Positions 53,624-63,072 of a stretch of DNA of 64,000 nt are shown here, piece after piece. The DNA comes from FEN-1139 sp964396375 (lineage in GTDB: Bacteria; Myxococcota_A; Polyangia; Polyangiales; Polyangiaceae): assembly GCA_964396375.1 (NCBI GenBank), contig CAYNEY010000019.1, positions 1-64,000 on the forward strand. Reading direction: 5' to 3'. The notes under the pieces were generated by a model. The model saw only the letters and a program-made list of their open reading frames with translations, was not told the DNA's origin and searched no databases. The stretch's first letter is position 1; each line of letters starts with the position of its first letter. The position numbers and the translations under genes are program-made.

Positions 53624-56600
53624 CCCGACCACCCGCGTGCATGGGACTGGGTGGCGGCGCCTCGGGACACGCCAAAGCGGATGTCTGCGTACTCGGCGCT
53701 GGTCGCCAGCCGAAACAGATCCAGAACCCCTTCGTGGCGCGCACAAAGCTCGGAGAAGTTCCTCGATTCAACCAATGATTGCAGGTCACTCGACGCAAGA
53801 TCGAACTGCTCCAAAGCGGCGCTGAGATCACCCGACACGTAAAGGCCTGCCCGACACAAGGCCTGGCGCGCATTCATCATGACATCAGCCAATACGAAGG
53901 GAGCTTCACAGAGCTCTCGGAGACGACGCTGAGTACTGGCGCGAATACTCTCCCACAGAACCTCAGCCAGCCGCAGCGCGCCTTCCTTGATACTCGCTGA
54001 GGGAATGGGCGGGCCAAAGGCCACCCGCAAGGCTTCGAGGACATGCTCGGCCTCCTCCGGCAGAAGGCCAAACAGAAGGATGTACTCAGGCAGGGTCGCC
54101 AGTGACACATTGCCAATCAGACACGCCAGACTCGCCTCGGAAATCGAGAACTCCCCCTCCAAGATCACGCTGGGTGGCTGGGTCACACCGAGCGTTGCCC
54201 GGAGCGGTGAACGTGCTGCCCGCGCGAAGAGCGCAGTGCGATTCGCACCGAGTCGAGCACTCGCCTCCCCAAACCACCGGGCCAGAGCGGCGCTCGAACC
54301 GGCCGTAACCCGTTCCATTCCGGTCACGCCATAGTCGCCAAGCTCTCGACGGAAAGCCCCAGGTGCCCCATCCCAGAGCAGAGCCAGAGCCTCATTGGCG
54401 GGCAACAGCAGATCTCGAAAGAGCAGCGCTCTCGTGGCGTCAACGTCGAGCCGTTGCAGAGAAAGTTCCGGAGGTGCGACGGAGTGACTCTCATCGGCAA
54501 GCACCGCGAGAACGTGCTCGAGCGCCGCGACATGACTCATATGCTGTTCGAAGCGGGCGGCATCGCGCACCAGTCGACACAAAGAGACCGACATCGGCCA
54601 ACGTCGCAACCACCTACGGCCATCCGGCAACCACTCGTGGATGCGCTCGGGCTCGGACAGCGCGGCCTCCGAGAGTGCAATCGCAGCGCGAAGATCATCA
54701 GGCTCTCCGCCCACTATCACGACCGACGGCAGAGGGAGTCCCTGAGCCAGCATCATGTCCGTCGGCAGCACGACTGAGGCACCTGCCGACATCTCACGTT
54801 CTGCAGCGAGCAATCCGGCATCTTGCGGTGATTCCGGCACCGACCCCAACCCCGCAAGCTCGGTCTGCTGCGGCACGGTTTGTGTCGGTTCGGGAGCTTG
54901 GGCCTGCGTAGGGCAGGCCGCGACAGGCGAGCCAGCTTCCCTCATCCGCGGCGCCTCGGCAACCTCGCGACTGGTGTCTGCTTCGCCCATGACTCCTGGC
55001 GACGCCCCCGCGTACTCGGCGTCGATCGCTCCATTGAGTTCAGCGGCGAGCGTGAGCGCTCGAGGCCGGGTCAGTGGATCCTCTGTGGCGAGGGCGACCC
55101 AATCCCGCGCCAAAGCGTGCTCCCCAAAGGAGGCTGCAGCCTGGGCGGCGACCAGAGCCAAGGAAGAGCGAGGATGCAGCGGCGTGAGTTCTTGCGTCAG
55201 GGCCCGTGCGTACAGCTCGAGCGCCCGCCGATCGCGAGTCACCTCCGCCCGCTCGGCCAGCAACACGGCCAACAATGGCTCAACATCGCCACCTCGCTCG
55301 AACTCGTCGAGCATTTCCTCAACCACCTGGGTGTGGCCAAGTGCCTGGTGCGCACGGACCAGCAGGTATTGGCGCAGACTTGGCAGAGGAGCATTGGAAT
55401 CCCAACTCACTTGCTCAAGCAATTCGGCGGTACGATGCGTCTCCTCATCAGCGGCAAAGCCCTCCAGGGTATACCTGAGCCGCTCTTGACCGATGAGGAG
55501 TGGGACATCTTCCGGGGCTAGCGCGCGTGCCGCACGGAAGTAGCCAAGGGCGCCGGAGAGATCCCCCTCGGATTGCGCCAACACGGCCGCCTGGTGCAAG
55601 CAGGCTACGCTCCGATCTTTGGGAGTGCCCTCGAGCAGAGCCCGATGCGCGAGAGCTCGACACAGCTCGACCGTCTGATGCCCTGCTTGCTCGAGGACTA
55701 CTGCAAGATCGAGCGTCACGACCGGACTCAAGGACGGCCGCAGGTCGGAGAGCGCCGCTCGAGCGCGCTCCACACCCTGCTCGGCCACCATGCGCTCGAA
55801 CACCCGCACTAGAAGCTCGAAGTGCGGGTGTTCGAGCGAGCCGTCATCCAGAACCAACGGCTCGAGATCGGCCGCACCCTGGCGACGGCAGCGCTCCTCC
55901 ACCACGAGAAGCTCGCGAAGCTGATCCAGACACGTCGACCACTCGGAAGTGGCAAGGCACTCCTCGACACGCTGAACGAGCATGTGCGTCTGGCTCGTCT
56001 CGACCACCCGCACTTCGGCTCTCTCGGCTCGCAGATCTTCCAAGCTCGAGAAGCCGAGGCGTTCGAGCACTGGTTCGAGCGCCGCCAACTCCTCGTTGGC
56101 GCCGACGGCAGCAGCCACGCCGACGATGGCTCTGAGAGCCGGCGCAGCAGGGTTGGCGTATGGACGGACCAGGACCTTTACGGCCTCGTCAACCAGGACG
56201 CGACCTGCCTCTCGAGCAGCAGACCATTTCTCGGCCGAGGCAGCCAGCTCACCGAACTCCTCCACGTCCGCATCGGCCACCAGCGCTTGCAGCACAGCAC
56301 GCCGAGCCAGCACGGGATCTCGAAGGCTACCGAGAGCAACCCCCGCCACGGCGATGGCGAGACGAGCACCGTCGGGTCCATCGGCGTCACTGAGCAGCTC
56401 CTCGAGCACAAGACCAAGTTCCTGCTCCGCTGCCCTCTGGTGTGCATGCCCCTCGGCTTGCATGGTCGCGAGTTCAGCCGCGACTGCTGCCAGCGCCACT
56501 CGCCCGGGGAGGGCCCGAAGCTGCCGAAGACCGATGTTGAACTTGAGGCGCACCTCCTCCTCGGTCGTCCCCAACTGTTCCTTCGCGCAACTGAGCCATT

Positions 56601-59600
56601 GAGCCGCTTCTCCACGCGTCGCCGAGCGCTCAGCCACGCGCAGCACCGAGTCGATGAAAACCTCTGGTCTCCGGGTAGCCGCGCTGAGGTGTCGAAGGAG
56701 TGACAGTGTAGCTCCTTGCGCCGGCACGGCCTCAAAAGCCACCTGCGCGTGCTCGAGCGCCCGCGCGTGATCCCCAAGCCTGTCGAAGGTCCGAGCCGCC
56801 CGGTAGTTGAGCGCGCGCTCACCAAACACGCCAAACACGCCTCGCGACGCGTGTTGGTAGAGTCGCTCCAGACCCTCGAACCCGGCTGGTCCATCCAGTG
56901 CGCGCTCCGCCAACCGCAGGAGATCCGCCCGCGTGGGATCGATGTCCAGAGCTCGCTCAACCAATGCGAGCACCAGCGGTCGGTCGAAAATCTCAAGCGC
57001 AAGCTGCGCCGCATAGCCCAGTGCCTTGGCTGCCTCCTTCACCGTACCGAGGCGCGCTGAAGCGTCCGAGAGCCAGGCGATTGTGGCACGGCTCCCCAAT
57101 ACGTCATTGAGATCCCGTGCCAAGACGGCGATACCACGCCTCGGTTCCAGTGCAGCCGCCTGTTCCCAGACTGCCACGGCACCCTCTGTGTCTTGGGCTA
57201 GATCAAACCGAGCCACTCCGAACTCACGCAACGCGCGGATCCGGTCGCCAATCGCGGAGGGCTCGCGGAGCGTGTTCACCAGCAATTCCAGGCGCTCCAG
57301 CTCGGCGTCCGGAGAGAACGGCTGCTTCTGTGCCAGGGCCAGGTACGTCCACTGCTCCGGAGCACCTCCGGCTCGCACGGCGCGGAGCGCCACGTGGATG
57401 GCTCCCTCTACATCGTTCTGCCGCCATCGGCGCTCCATGATCACATGATCGATCTCATTGGGGTCTCGCGCCACCGCCGAAGCGCGCTCCAAAACGTCTA
57501 GAGCGAACGCGTCATCGTGAACCACACGCGCCGTCTCGAGTAGAGCAGCACGAAAGCTCACGTCACGCGCACCAACCCGATCGAGCAGCCATCGCGCCAC
57601 CTCGAGCGCACGTGGAGCATCGACCGAACCCAGCCAGGCCAGCGCTGAAGCCGCCGAGGCGATCCAACTGGCAACGGGGATTGGAGCCTCCGGAAGTCTT
57701 TGGAGCTGCTCAACCACGCGAGCGCTATCCCCAAGTCCGAGTACCGCCTCTAGCAACTCGCAGCGCAGCGTCGCTTGACCTGGTCGGAGGGTCACGGCGC
57801 GTTGGGCCCAGGTAAGGCCAAGATCGGGCTCACCGAGCGAGAAGTGAGCACGAGCGAGCGCTGCAGCGAGCTGGGTCGTTGGCGGGACCACTCCCAGTGT
57901 TCGCTCGACAATTTCCGTCGTGGAACGCGGCTCAACCCAACCCGCAAGCGTGACCTCGAGGGTACCGAGGCGAGCGTGATTCGCAGGGCTGCGAATCACG
58001 CTGCGCAGAATCGGAAGTGCCAGCTCGTGCTCCTCTGCCTCCACGAACAACTCAGCAGCCACGGCCTCGAGCAAGCCCCGCACTGGCTCGGATCTGAAGG
58101 ATGCTGCGCGGGCGAGCGCCCGTGCCGCAAGCGCTGTTTCACCATGACGCCGAGCTAGGAAGAACAGGGCGAGGCTCGAGGTCGCCCCTTGGTCTTGATT
58201 GGCGACCGGTGAGAGGGTGAGAAGCGCCGCCCTTGGTTTGCCGCGACGGAGCCAGAATCGCGCCTGGGCGAGCTGACCACGCTCCCCCAGCTTACGTGAA
58301 GCTGTCTCGAGCGCTGAAGCCACGCGCGGGTCATCCTGACTGCCCTCGGCCTGCTGGGCCACCACGTCGATGAGTTCGATCAGTCGTGACCCCCAACGCC
58401 GATCATTGGGAGCGATCTCGAGCAGCGCGGTGGTAACGGCAAGGTGCTCGAACAGCGCTGCAGGATCGAACGCCAGCTGACGCTCCAGCTGCTCGAGCAG
58501 CATCAGTCGCTGCTCGCCCGAGGCCTGAACCAGCTGCTGTTCGATCTCCGAACGCCGCGCCAGCTCTGCGTCGACGGCTCTCCGCAACGAATCGTCGATC
58601 GGCGCTGTCTGGTGCTCGAGGGCCCACAGCAGCATCCGAGCCGAGCCCTCACCAGCTTGCGCCAACGCTTCGAGCTGTTGCGCCAGGCGACGCCGATCCT
58701 CGACCGAGGCAACCACGCGCGCCGCCTGGGTCAGCGCCCGCGGGATGGGCGCAGCACCATCATCCGTCAGCTGGGCGGTAGCCGCCAGTGCCGCGCGTGC
58801 CTCAGGATGATCCCACTCGACAAGGACGGCGCGCACCAACGCTTCGCGGGCCTGGTCGTGACGCAGAAGCCCGACCGACTCGAGGCGCGCCAGGCTCATG
58901 TGGCCCTGAGCGGTCGCGAGCGCCGGATCCTGCAAGAGCGTGAGCTCCAATCGCGCTGCCAGCCACTCCCCCATTCCGAGTTCGGCCAACACGTTGTCGA
59001 AGGAGGTGGGCGATTCTCCACTCGACGGAACCAGCAGCCGCTCGACCCCGACAATGATGGACTCGAGGTCGAATTCAACGTCGAACCCGCCGTCGAGCAG
59101 GGCGGCAAGCGCGCGCACACTGTGCCCCTTCTGCCTCGCGTGGACGGCACGTTGGTAGTGTCGCTCTCGATCCCCAGCCGCGCGCGCCGAGAGCCGTTGG
59201 ACCTCATCTGCCGCCTCTGGACGACCCATCTTGATGAGCTCAATCGCCAGATTCTGCGTGGCGAGCAGCGAGGAGGGGTCGAGGTCGAATGCGCGAAGCA
59301 AAGCATCAAACGCGCCCAAGCGGTCACCGCGCAGAGACAGTCGACGTGCCGATTCGTGCCAAGCCAAGACGGCACGGTCGCGGAGCACCGTGTCGCTCGC
59401 CCACTCCGAGAGTGCTGCCAGGGCCTCCAGCGCATCATGCGAGAGTGGATCGAGGCGCGCCTCCTCCGCTAGATGGTGAGCGGCACGAGCAGCGTTGCCG
59501 GCTCGCCAGCACAGCTCCGCGACCCGATGGTGCAGCTTTGCCTGCGGCACACCCTCCAAGGACCCAAGCAGTAACTCGAGCAGGGAAGCCGCTTCCTCCC

Positions 59601-59925
59601 AGCGGCCCATGCCCTCAAGCCAGGACGAGCACAGCTCCACGAGTACGCGATCGGGTACGACGGAGGTGGAAGCTATCGCGGCCCGCACCGCCTCGCGAAG
59701 CTCAAAACCAGTCTTGTGCCAGCGACGCGCGAGCTCGCCTTCAGCACGCGCCGCCTCGGCCAGGTCACCCTCGCTCCGTGCGCGGTGGATGCGCACCATC
59801 AGGGCAGCTCGCTCCGCCCTCCTCCCCAGCTGCCGCGGCAATCCCGACGATCGTGGGAGCTCTCCATCGGGCCCCAAGGCCTCGTCCAATGACGAGATCG
59901 ACGGCGCAGAAAGGACGGCTGGCAT
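53620..59925 (-). CDS. Very large TPR-repeat protein (about 2,101 residues)
   Basis: Almost entirely helical TPR-like repeats, richer in Ala and less regular than the 3,789-residue protein. The start is placed at the ATG at 59925 (MPAVLSAPSISSLDEALG), because the frame upstream to 60390 overlaps the divergent gene and reads as low-complexity Gly/Ala. No signal peptide or span is visible, so it is probably cytoplasmic. Residues about 1,680-1,760 are a Pro/Gln/Ser-rich break between two repeat blocks. The C-terminal about 330 residues are non-repetitive. It heads an ATGA-coupled operon with two lipoproteins. Function unknown; a scaffold role is inference. Confidence 0.75.
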   Translation of the reverse strand: MPAVLSAPSISSLDEALGPDGELPRSSGLPRQLGRRAERAALMVRIHRARSEGDLAEAARAEGELARRWHKTGFELREAVRAAIASTSVVPDRVLVELCSSWLEGMGRWEEAASLLELLLGSLEGVPQAKLHHRVAELCWRAGNAARAAHHLAEEARLDPLSHDALEALAALSEWASDTVLRDRAVLAWHESARRLSLRGDRLGAFDALLRAFDLDPSSLLATQNLAIELIKMGRPEAADEVQRLSARAAGDRERHYQRAVHARQKGHSVRALAALLDGGFDVEFDLESIIVGVERLLVPSSGESPTSFDNVLAELGMGEWLAARLELTLLQDPALATAQGHMSLARLESVGLLRHDQAREALVRAVLVEWDHPEARAALAATAQLTDDGAAPIPRALTQAARVVASVEDRRRLAQQLEALAQAGEGSARMLLWALEHQTAPIDDSLRRAVDAELARRSEIEQQLVQASGEQRLMLLEQLERQLAFDPAALFEHLAVTTALLEIAPNDRRWGSRLIELIDVVAQQAEGSQDDPRVASALETASRKLGERGQLAQARFWLRRGKPRAALLTLSPVANQDQGATSSLALFFLARRHGETALAARALARAASFRSEPVRGLLEAVAAELFVEAEEHELALPILRSVIRSPANHARLGTLEVTLAGWVEPRSTTEIVERTLGVVPPTTQLAAALARAHFSLGEPDLGLTWAQRAVTLRPGQATLRCELLEAVLGLGDSARVVEQLQRLPEAPIPVASWIASAASALAWLGSVDAPRALEVARWLLDRVGARDVSFRAALLETARVVHDDAFALDVLERASAVARDPNEIDHVIMERRWRQNDVEGAIHVALRAVRAGGAPEQWTYLALAQKQPFSPDAELERLELLVNTLREPSAIGDRIRALREFGVARFDLAQDTEGAVAVWEQAAALEPRRGIAVLARDLNDVLGSRATIAWLSDASARLGTVKEAAKALGYAAQLALEIFDRPLVLALVERALDIDPTRADLLRLAERALDGPAGFEGLERLYQHASRGVFGVFGERALNYRAARTFDRLGDHARALEHAQVAFEAVPAQGATLSLLRHLSAATRRPEVFIDSVLRVAERSATRGEAAQWLSCAKEQLGTTEEEVRLKFNIGLRQLRALPGRVALAAVAAELATMQAEGHAHQRAAEQELGLVLEELLSDADGPDGARLAIAVAGVALGSLRDPVLARRAVLQALVADADVEEFGELAASAEKWSAAREAGRVLVDEAVKVLVRPYANPAAPALRAIVGVAAAVGANEELAALEPVLERLGFSSLEDLRAERAEVRVVETSQTHMLVQRVEECLATSEWSTCLDQLRELLVVEERCRRQGAADLEPLVLDDGSLEHPHFELLVRVFERMVAEQGVERARAALSDLRPSLSPVVTLDLAVVLEQAGHQTVELCRALAHRALLEGTPKDRSVACLHQAAVLAQSEGDLSGALGYFRAARALAPEDVPLLIGQERLRYTLEGFAADEETHRTAELLEQVSWDSNAPLPSLRQYLLVRAHQALGHTQVVEEMLDEFERGGDVEPLLAVLLAERAEVTRDRRALELYARALTQELTPLHPRSSLALVAAQAAASFGEHALARDWVALATEDPLTRPRALTLAAELNGAIDAEYAGASPGVMGEADTSREVAEAPRMREAGSPVAACPTQAQAPEPTQTVPQQTELAGLGSVPESPQDAGLLAAEREMSAGASVVLPTDMMLAQGLPLPSVVIVGGEPDDLRAAIALSEAALSEPERIHEWLPDGRRWLRRWPMSVSLCRLVRDAARFEQHMSHVAALEHVLAVLADESHSVAPPELSLQRLDVDATRALLFRDLLLPANEALALLWDGAPGAFRRELGDYGVTGMERVTAGSSAALARWFGEASARLGANRTALFARAARSPLRATLGVTQPPSVILEGEFSISEASLACLIGNVSLATLPEYILLFGLLPEEAEHVLEALRVAFGPPIPSASIKEGALRLAEVLWESIRASTQRRLRELCEAPFVLADVMMNARQALCRAGLYVSGDLSAALEQFDLASSDLQSLVESRNFSELCARHEGVLDLFRLATSAEYADIRFGVSRGAATQSHARGWSG
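57973..58002. repeat. Perfect 13-bp hairpin inside the TPR gene
   Basis: AGCGTGATTCGCA, a GGGC loop and TGCGAATCACGCT form a perfect stem within coding sequence, in the middle of VIRSPANHAR of the TPR protein. A 13-bp perfect inverted repeat inside a gene is unusual and could be a transcript structure or a chance product of codon choice. Confidence 0.7.
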
Positions 59926-60133
59926 GGACGCTAAGGCGGGGAGCGGCGGCTGGTCGAGGTTTTTGGGCCCCGGTCTCCAGATGTTGCCATCATCAGGCAA
60001 GACAGTGTGAAGAAAAGCCCTTCTTCTTCGTCGATGGCAAGCCCCCAAATCGCATCGTCGGGCTTGTCGCCACCCCCCGGTCGGGACTAGCCTTGGGCTG
60101 CCGCTCGACTCATCAGCAGCGGCGGAGGTCTCG

Positions 60134-61420
60134 ATGCGACCCTTGGAACTCAAATCCTTCGTTCGAACCGCGGCTGGGCTCGCGGCCCAACTGCTGGCAG
60201 GAACGGTGCTCATTTCCACCGCAGCGGCCCAGCCAGCCGCCCCCACCCCAGCGCCGGCCCCGTCCGGCTCCGTGCCCGTGGCGAGCAGTAACCTGGTAGC
60301 TCCGACCGCGCCGGCCCCTACCGCACCGGCCCCTACCGCACCGGCAAGCCAATCCGGGTCCGGCTCGGCCGCCATGGCGCCCCCTGCCACAGCTACGCCA
60401 CCGGCTCCGAACAGCCCGACGGTTCAAGCCCCGCCCACCGCAGCAACCGCTCCGATCACAGCTCCACCTCCGCCCAAGCCTGTGGATGCAAAGACACGCG
60501 CAGCCGCCAAACGGGCCCGTGACAAGGGTGCAGCAGCCTTCAAGGCCAGCAAGTTCGAAGATTCTCGACTACACTATCTTGAGGCAGAATCGCTCGTGCC
60601 TGCCGTCGAGAACCAGTACTTCATCGCCACCAGTCTGGACAAGTTGGGGCGCTCGGTAGAGGCACTGGCGGCCTACCAGTCGCTCTTGGCGCATCCCGAG
60701 GTAGGCGCCATGGCTGCAGCGCAGCGCGATGAGGTGAAGGCGCGATTCAACGTCTTATCCGCCACGGTTCCCGGAGAGCTGGTGGTGACCGTGGTGCCCG
60801 CCGATGCTCGGCTCACGCTCGACGGTACCGACCAGCCGCTCACTGAAGGCCGCCTCAGTCTCACCAATCTCGCGCCCACCGAGCATGTTCTGGTGGTGAC
60901 CCGGGACGGCTACGAGCAACAAGAGCTCCAAATCAAGGTGGAAGCTGGCAAAGCGACCACCTCGACCGTCAATCTGGTCGAACTGCCACCTCCCCCGCCC
61001 CCCCCACCTCCCCCGCCCCCTGTCGAGCCGGCGCCGCAGCCCCCACCCCCCCCACCTCCGCCGGAGCCCCGCAGTTTGGTTCCGGCTTACGTGACGCTGG
61101 GGATCGCCACCGTCGCAGCCGGAACCGGCACATACTTTGGGATCCGCGCGCTTTCGGCAAAGAGCGACTTCGAGGACCATCCGACCACCTCGAAGGCCGA
61201 CGACGTGGAGAACAACGCCCTGATCGCTGACATGGCGTTCGGGGTTGCGATCACCTTGGGCGTCACCGGAATCGTCCTCCTCACCGCTCCCGACGAAGGC
61301 AACCCAACGACAGCAACGGCAGCCAAGACGCGAACCATCGCGAGAACCGCCCCGAAGCTGGTGGTGGCGCCATTCGTGGCTCCCACAGTCGCCGGAGCTG
61401 GCGCGCTGCTCTCGTTCTGA
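60134..61420 (+). CDS. Secreted/membrane PEGA protein with proline-rich linkers
   Basis: 428 residues. A signal peptide (LAGTVLISTAAAQ) is followed by a Pro/Ala-rich stretch (about 33-115), a TPR-like helical unit (AKRARDKGAAAFKASKFEDS, about 120-180), a PEGA domain (GELVVTVVPADARLTLDGTD, about 210-280), a pure polyproline run (about 285-315) and two C-terminal membrane spans. The PEGA fold is found in surface proteins of this group. Long proline runs depend on EF-P for translation. It diverges from the TPR operon with about 210 bases between starts and ends at a strong terminator. Confidence 0.82.
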   Translation: MRPLELKSFVRTAAGLAAQLLAGTVLISTAAAQPAAPTPAPAPSGSVPVASSNLVAPTAPAPTAPAPTAPASQSGSGSAAMAPPATATPPAPNSPTVQAPPTAATAPITAPPPPKPVDAKTRAAAKRARDKGAAAFKASKFEDSRLHYLEAESLVPAVENQYFIATSLDKLGRSVEALAAYQSLLAHPEVGAMAAAQRDEVKARFNVLSATVPGELVVTVVPADARLTLDGTDQPLTEGRLSLTNLAPTEHVLVVTRDGYEQQELQIKVEAGKATTSTVNLVELPPPPPPPPPPPPVEPAPQPPPPPPPPEPRSLVPAYVTLGIATVAAGTGTYFGIRALSAKSDFEDHPTTSKADDVENNALIADMAFGVAITLGVTGIVLLTAPDEGNPTTATAAKTRTIARTAPKLVVAPFVAPTVAGAGALLSF

Positions 61421-61436
61421 GGCGAGCTTCCAAACC

Positions 61437-61470
61437 AGATGAGCCCGGTGGTTCAACACCGGGCTCATCT
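61437..61470. terminator. Bidirectional hairpin terminator
   Basis: A perfect 14-bp stem (AGATGAGCCCGGTG, six-base loop GTTCAA, CACCGGGCTCATCT) lies 16 bases after the PEGA gene and 76 bases beyond the convergent thrC stop. There is no long U-tract. It serves as a shared terminator between two convergent genes. Confidence 0.8.
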
Positions 61471-61546
61471 GCGTTTCAGCCTCGAAACACCGCTGAAGGC
61501 GTGGTCGGACTGCGCGAGTAGGCATCCCCCCGAAGCGCTCGCGGGT

Positions 61547-62872
61547 CTAGACGAAGCGCTTCTTGATTGCGTCGACGACCTGCCCCAAATCGGCGTCCAG
61601 CATGACGGGAGGGTTAGCCAGTTGGCTCGCCACTCCTCCGATATTGCCCTCGTGGTAGTTGACCTTGAACTCCGTGAACTTCAACCCGGCAGCCGTAGAG
61701 ACCACCACCACCCGAGCGCTGGGGTCGATCACGCCTCTGTTCACCAGCTTAGTCATGCAAGCGAGCGCCACCGCGGTGTGCGGGCAGGTGTAGAGCCCGG
61801 TGGCGTCAGCGCGCGCAGCCGCTTCGCAGAGTTCCTGTTCGCTCGCCTGCTCGACCACGCCGTTCATCTCCCGGAGCGCGATCATGGCCCGGGGAGCGCT
61901 CACCGGATTGCCGATCTGGATGGCACTCGCCAAGGTCGGTTTGGCCGTCACCGGCTGAATCTCGCTCTGCCCAGCCATGTAGGCGCGATACATGGGATTG
62001 GCGTTCTCGGCTTGCGCCACGGCGACACGAGGCAGCCGATCGATCAGCCCGAGCTCACGCAACATCTTGAACCCCGCGTAGAGCGCCGACACATTGCCAA
62101 GATTGCCGCTCGGCAGCACGATCCAATCGGGGACCTGCCAGTCAAACTGCTGCACAATCTCGATCCCCACCGTCTTCTGTCCCTCGATCCGCAGCGGATT
62201 CATCGAATTGGCGAGATAGATCAGGCCAAGCTTGGCAAGATCCTGCACGATCGCCATACACCCATCAAAGTCGGTGTCGAGGCCGAGCACAAGTGCGCCG
62301 TGCGCGATCGGCTGGACCAGCTGCGCTGTCGATATCTTGCCGCGTGGAAGAAGAACGACCACCGGCAAACCTGAGGCAGCTCCATACGCCGCGAGCGACG
62401 CGCTGGTGTCACCGGTGGAGGCACACGCGATGGCTCGAACCGGCGTTCCGGTACGCATCGCCCAGCGCACCACGCTGACCAGCACAGTCATGCCTAGATC
62501 CTTGAAGGAACCAGAGTGGCTATTGCCACAGTGTTTGACCCAAAGGTCCTTCATGCCCAGGGTCTTTCCGTAGCGCTCCGCCCAAAACAGGTTGGTCGCG
62601 CCCTCGTACATGCTCACGACGCAGTCGTCGGGCATCTCGGGCATCACCCACTCCTTCTTGCCCCAGACACCAGAACCGAACGGCCAGACATGTCCACGGT
62701 ATCGCTCCTCGAAGAGCCGCATCCAACCAACGGCGCTCCGATCTCGCAGAGCCTGCATGTCGTGGGCGACCTCAAGCAAACCGCCACACGTCGTGCAGCG
62801 ATAGAGAGCGTCGGTCACCGGGTATTGACCGGGACAACCAGAGATACACTGAAACCAAGCTTTGTAGGCCAC
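61547..62872 (-). CDS. thrC: Threonine synthase
   Basis: 441 residues from a GTG at 62872 (VAYKAWFQCISGCPGQYP); the frame extends to 63031 but the extra 53 residues are Arg-rich and rejected. It makes threonine from O-phosphohomoserine. It is of the class with an N-terminal Cys cluster (CISGCPG...CTTCGG). The PLP Lys is in HSGSFKDLGM. ACASTGDTSASLAAYGAASG and LPSGNLGNVSALYAG are the phosphate-binding and substrate loops. No ribosome-binding site is obvious before the GTG. It diverges from the CDP-alcohol phosphatidyltransferase gene, about 200 bases apart. Confidence 0.92.
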   Translation of the reverse strand: MAYKAWFQCISGCPGQYPVTDALYRCTTCGGLLEVAHDMQALRDRSAVGWMRLFEERYRGHVWPFGSGVWGKKEWVMPEMPDDCVVSMYEGATNLFWAERYGKTLGMKDLWVKHCGNSHSGSFKDLGMTVLVSVVRWAMRTGTPVRAIACASTGDTSASLAAYGAASGLPVVVLLPRGKISTAQLVQPIAHGALVLGLDTDFDGCMAIVQDLAKLGLIYLANSMNPLRIEGQKTVGIEIVQQFDWQVPDWIVLPSGNLGNVSALYAGFKMLRELGLIDRLPRVAVAQAENANPMYRAYMAGQSEIQPVTAKPTLASAIQIGNPVSAPRAMIALREMNGVVEQASEQELCEAAARADATGLYTCPHTAVALACMTKLVNRGVIDPSARVVVVSTAAGLKFTEFKVNYHEGNIGGVASQLANPPVMLDADLGQVVDAIKKRFV

Positions 62873-63072
62873 GGGCGGACTATAGCCCAGGGATGGAGCA
62901 CAGGTGGCCTTTCGGGGTGCACGAATACGCCGTTTTTGGCCTTCGAGCCTATGCGAGCACAGCGACAAGTCTGAGGATGGCGCATTCCCCCGAGCGGCAG
63001 TTCGATAGGGCGAGCGGCCAACCACCATCAACCTGCCGTTGCAGGACTCTCTCGAGCTAGGCTGGGGCAGCC

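Noticed and set aside
53620..60390. Longer start of the 2,101-residue TPR protein up to 60390
   Set aside because: The first about 155 residues would overlap the divergent PEGA gene and are Gly/Ala/Arg low complexity.
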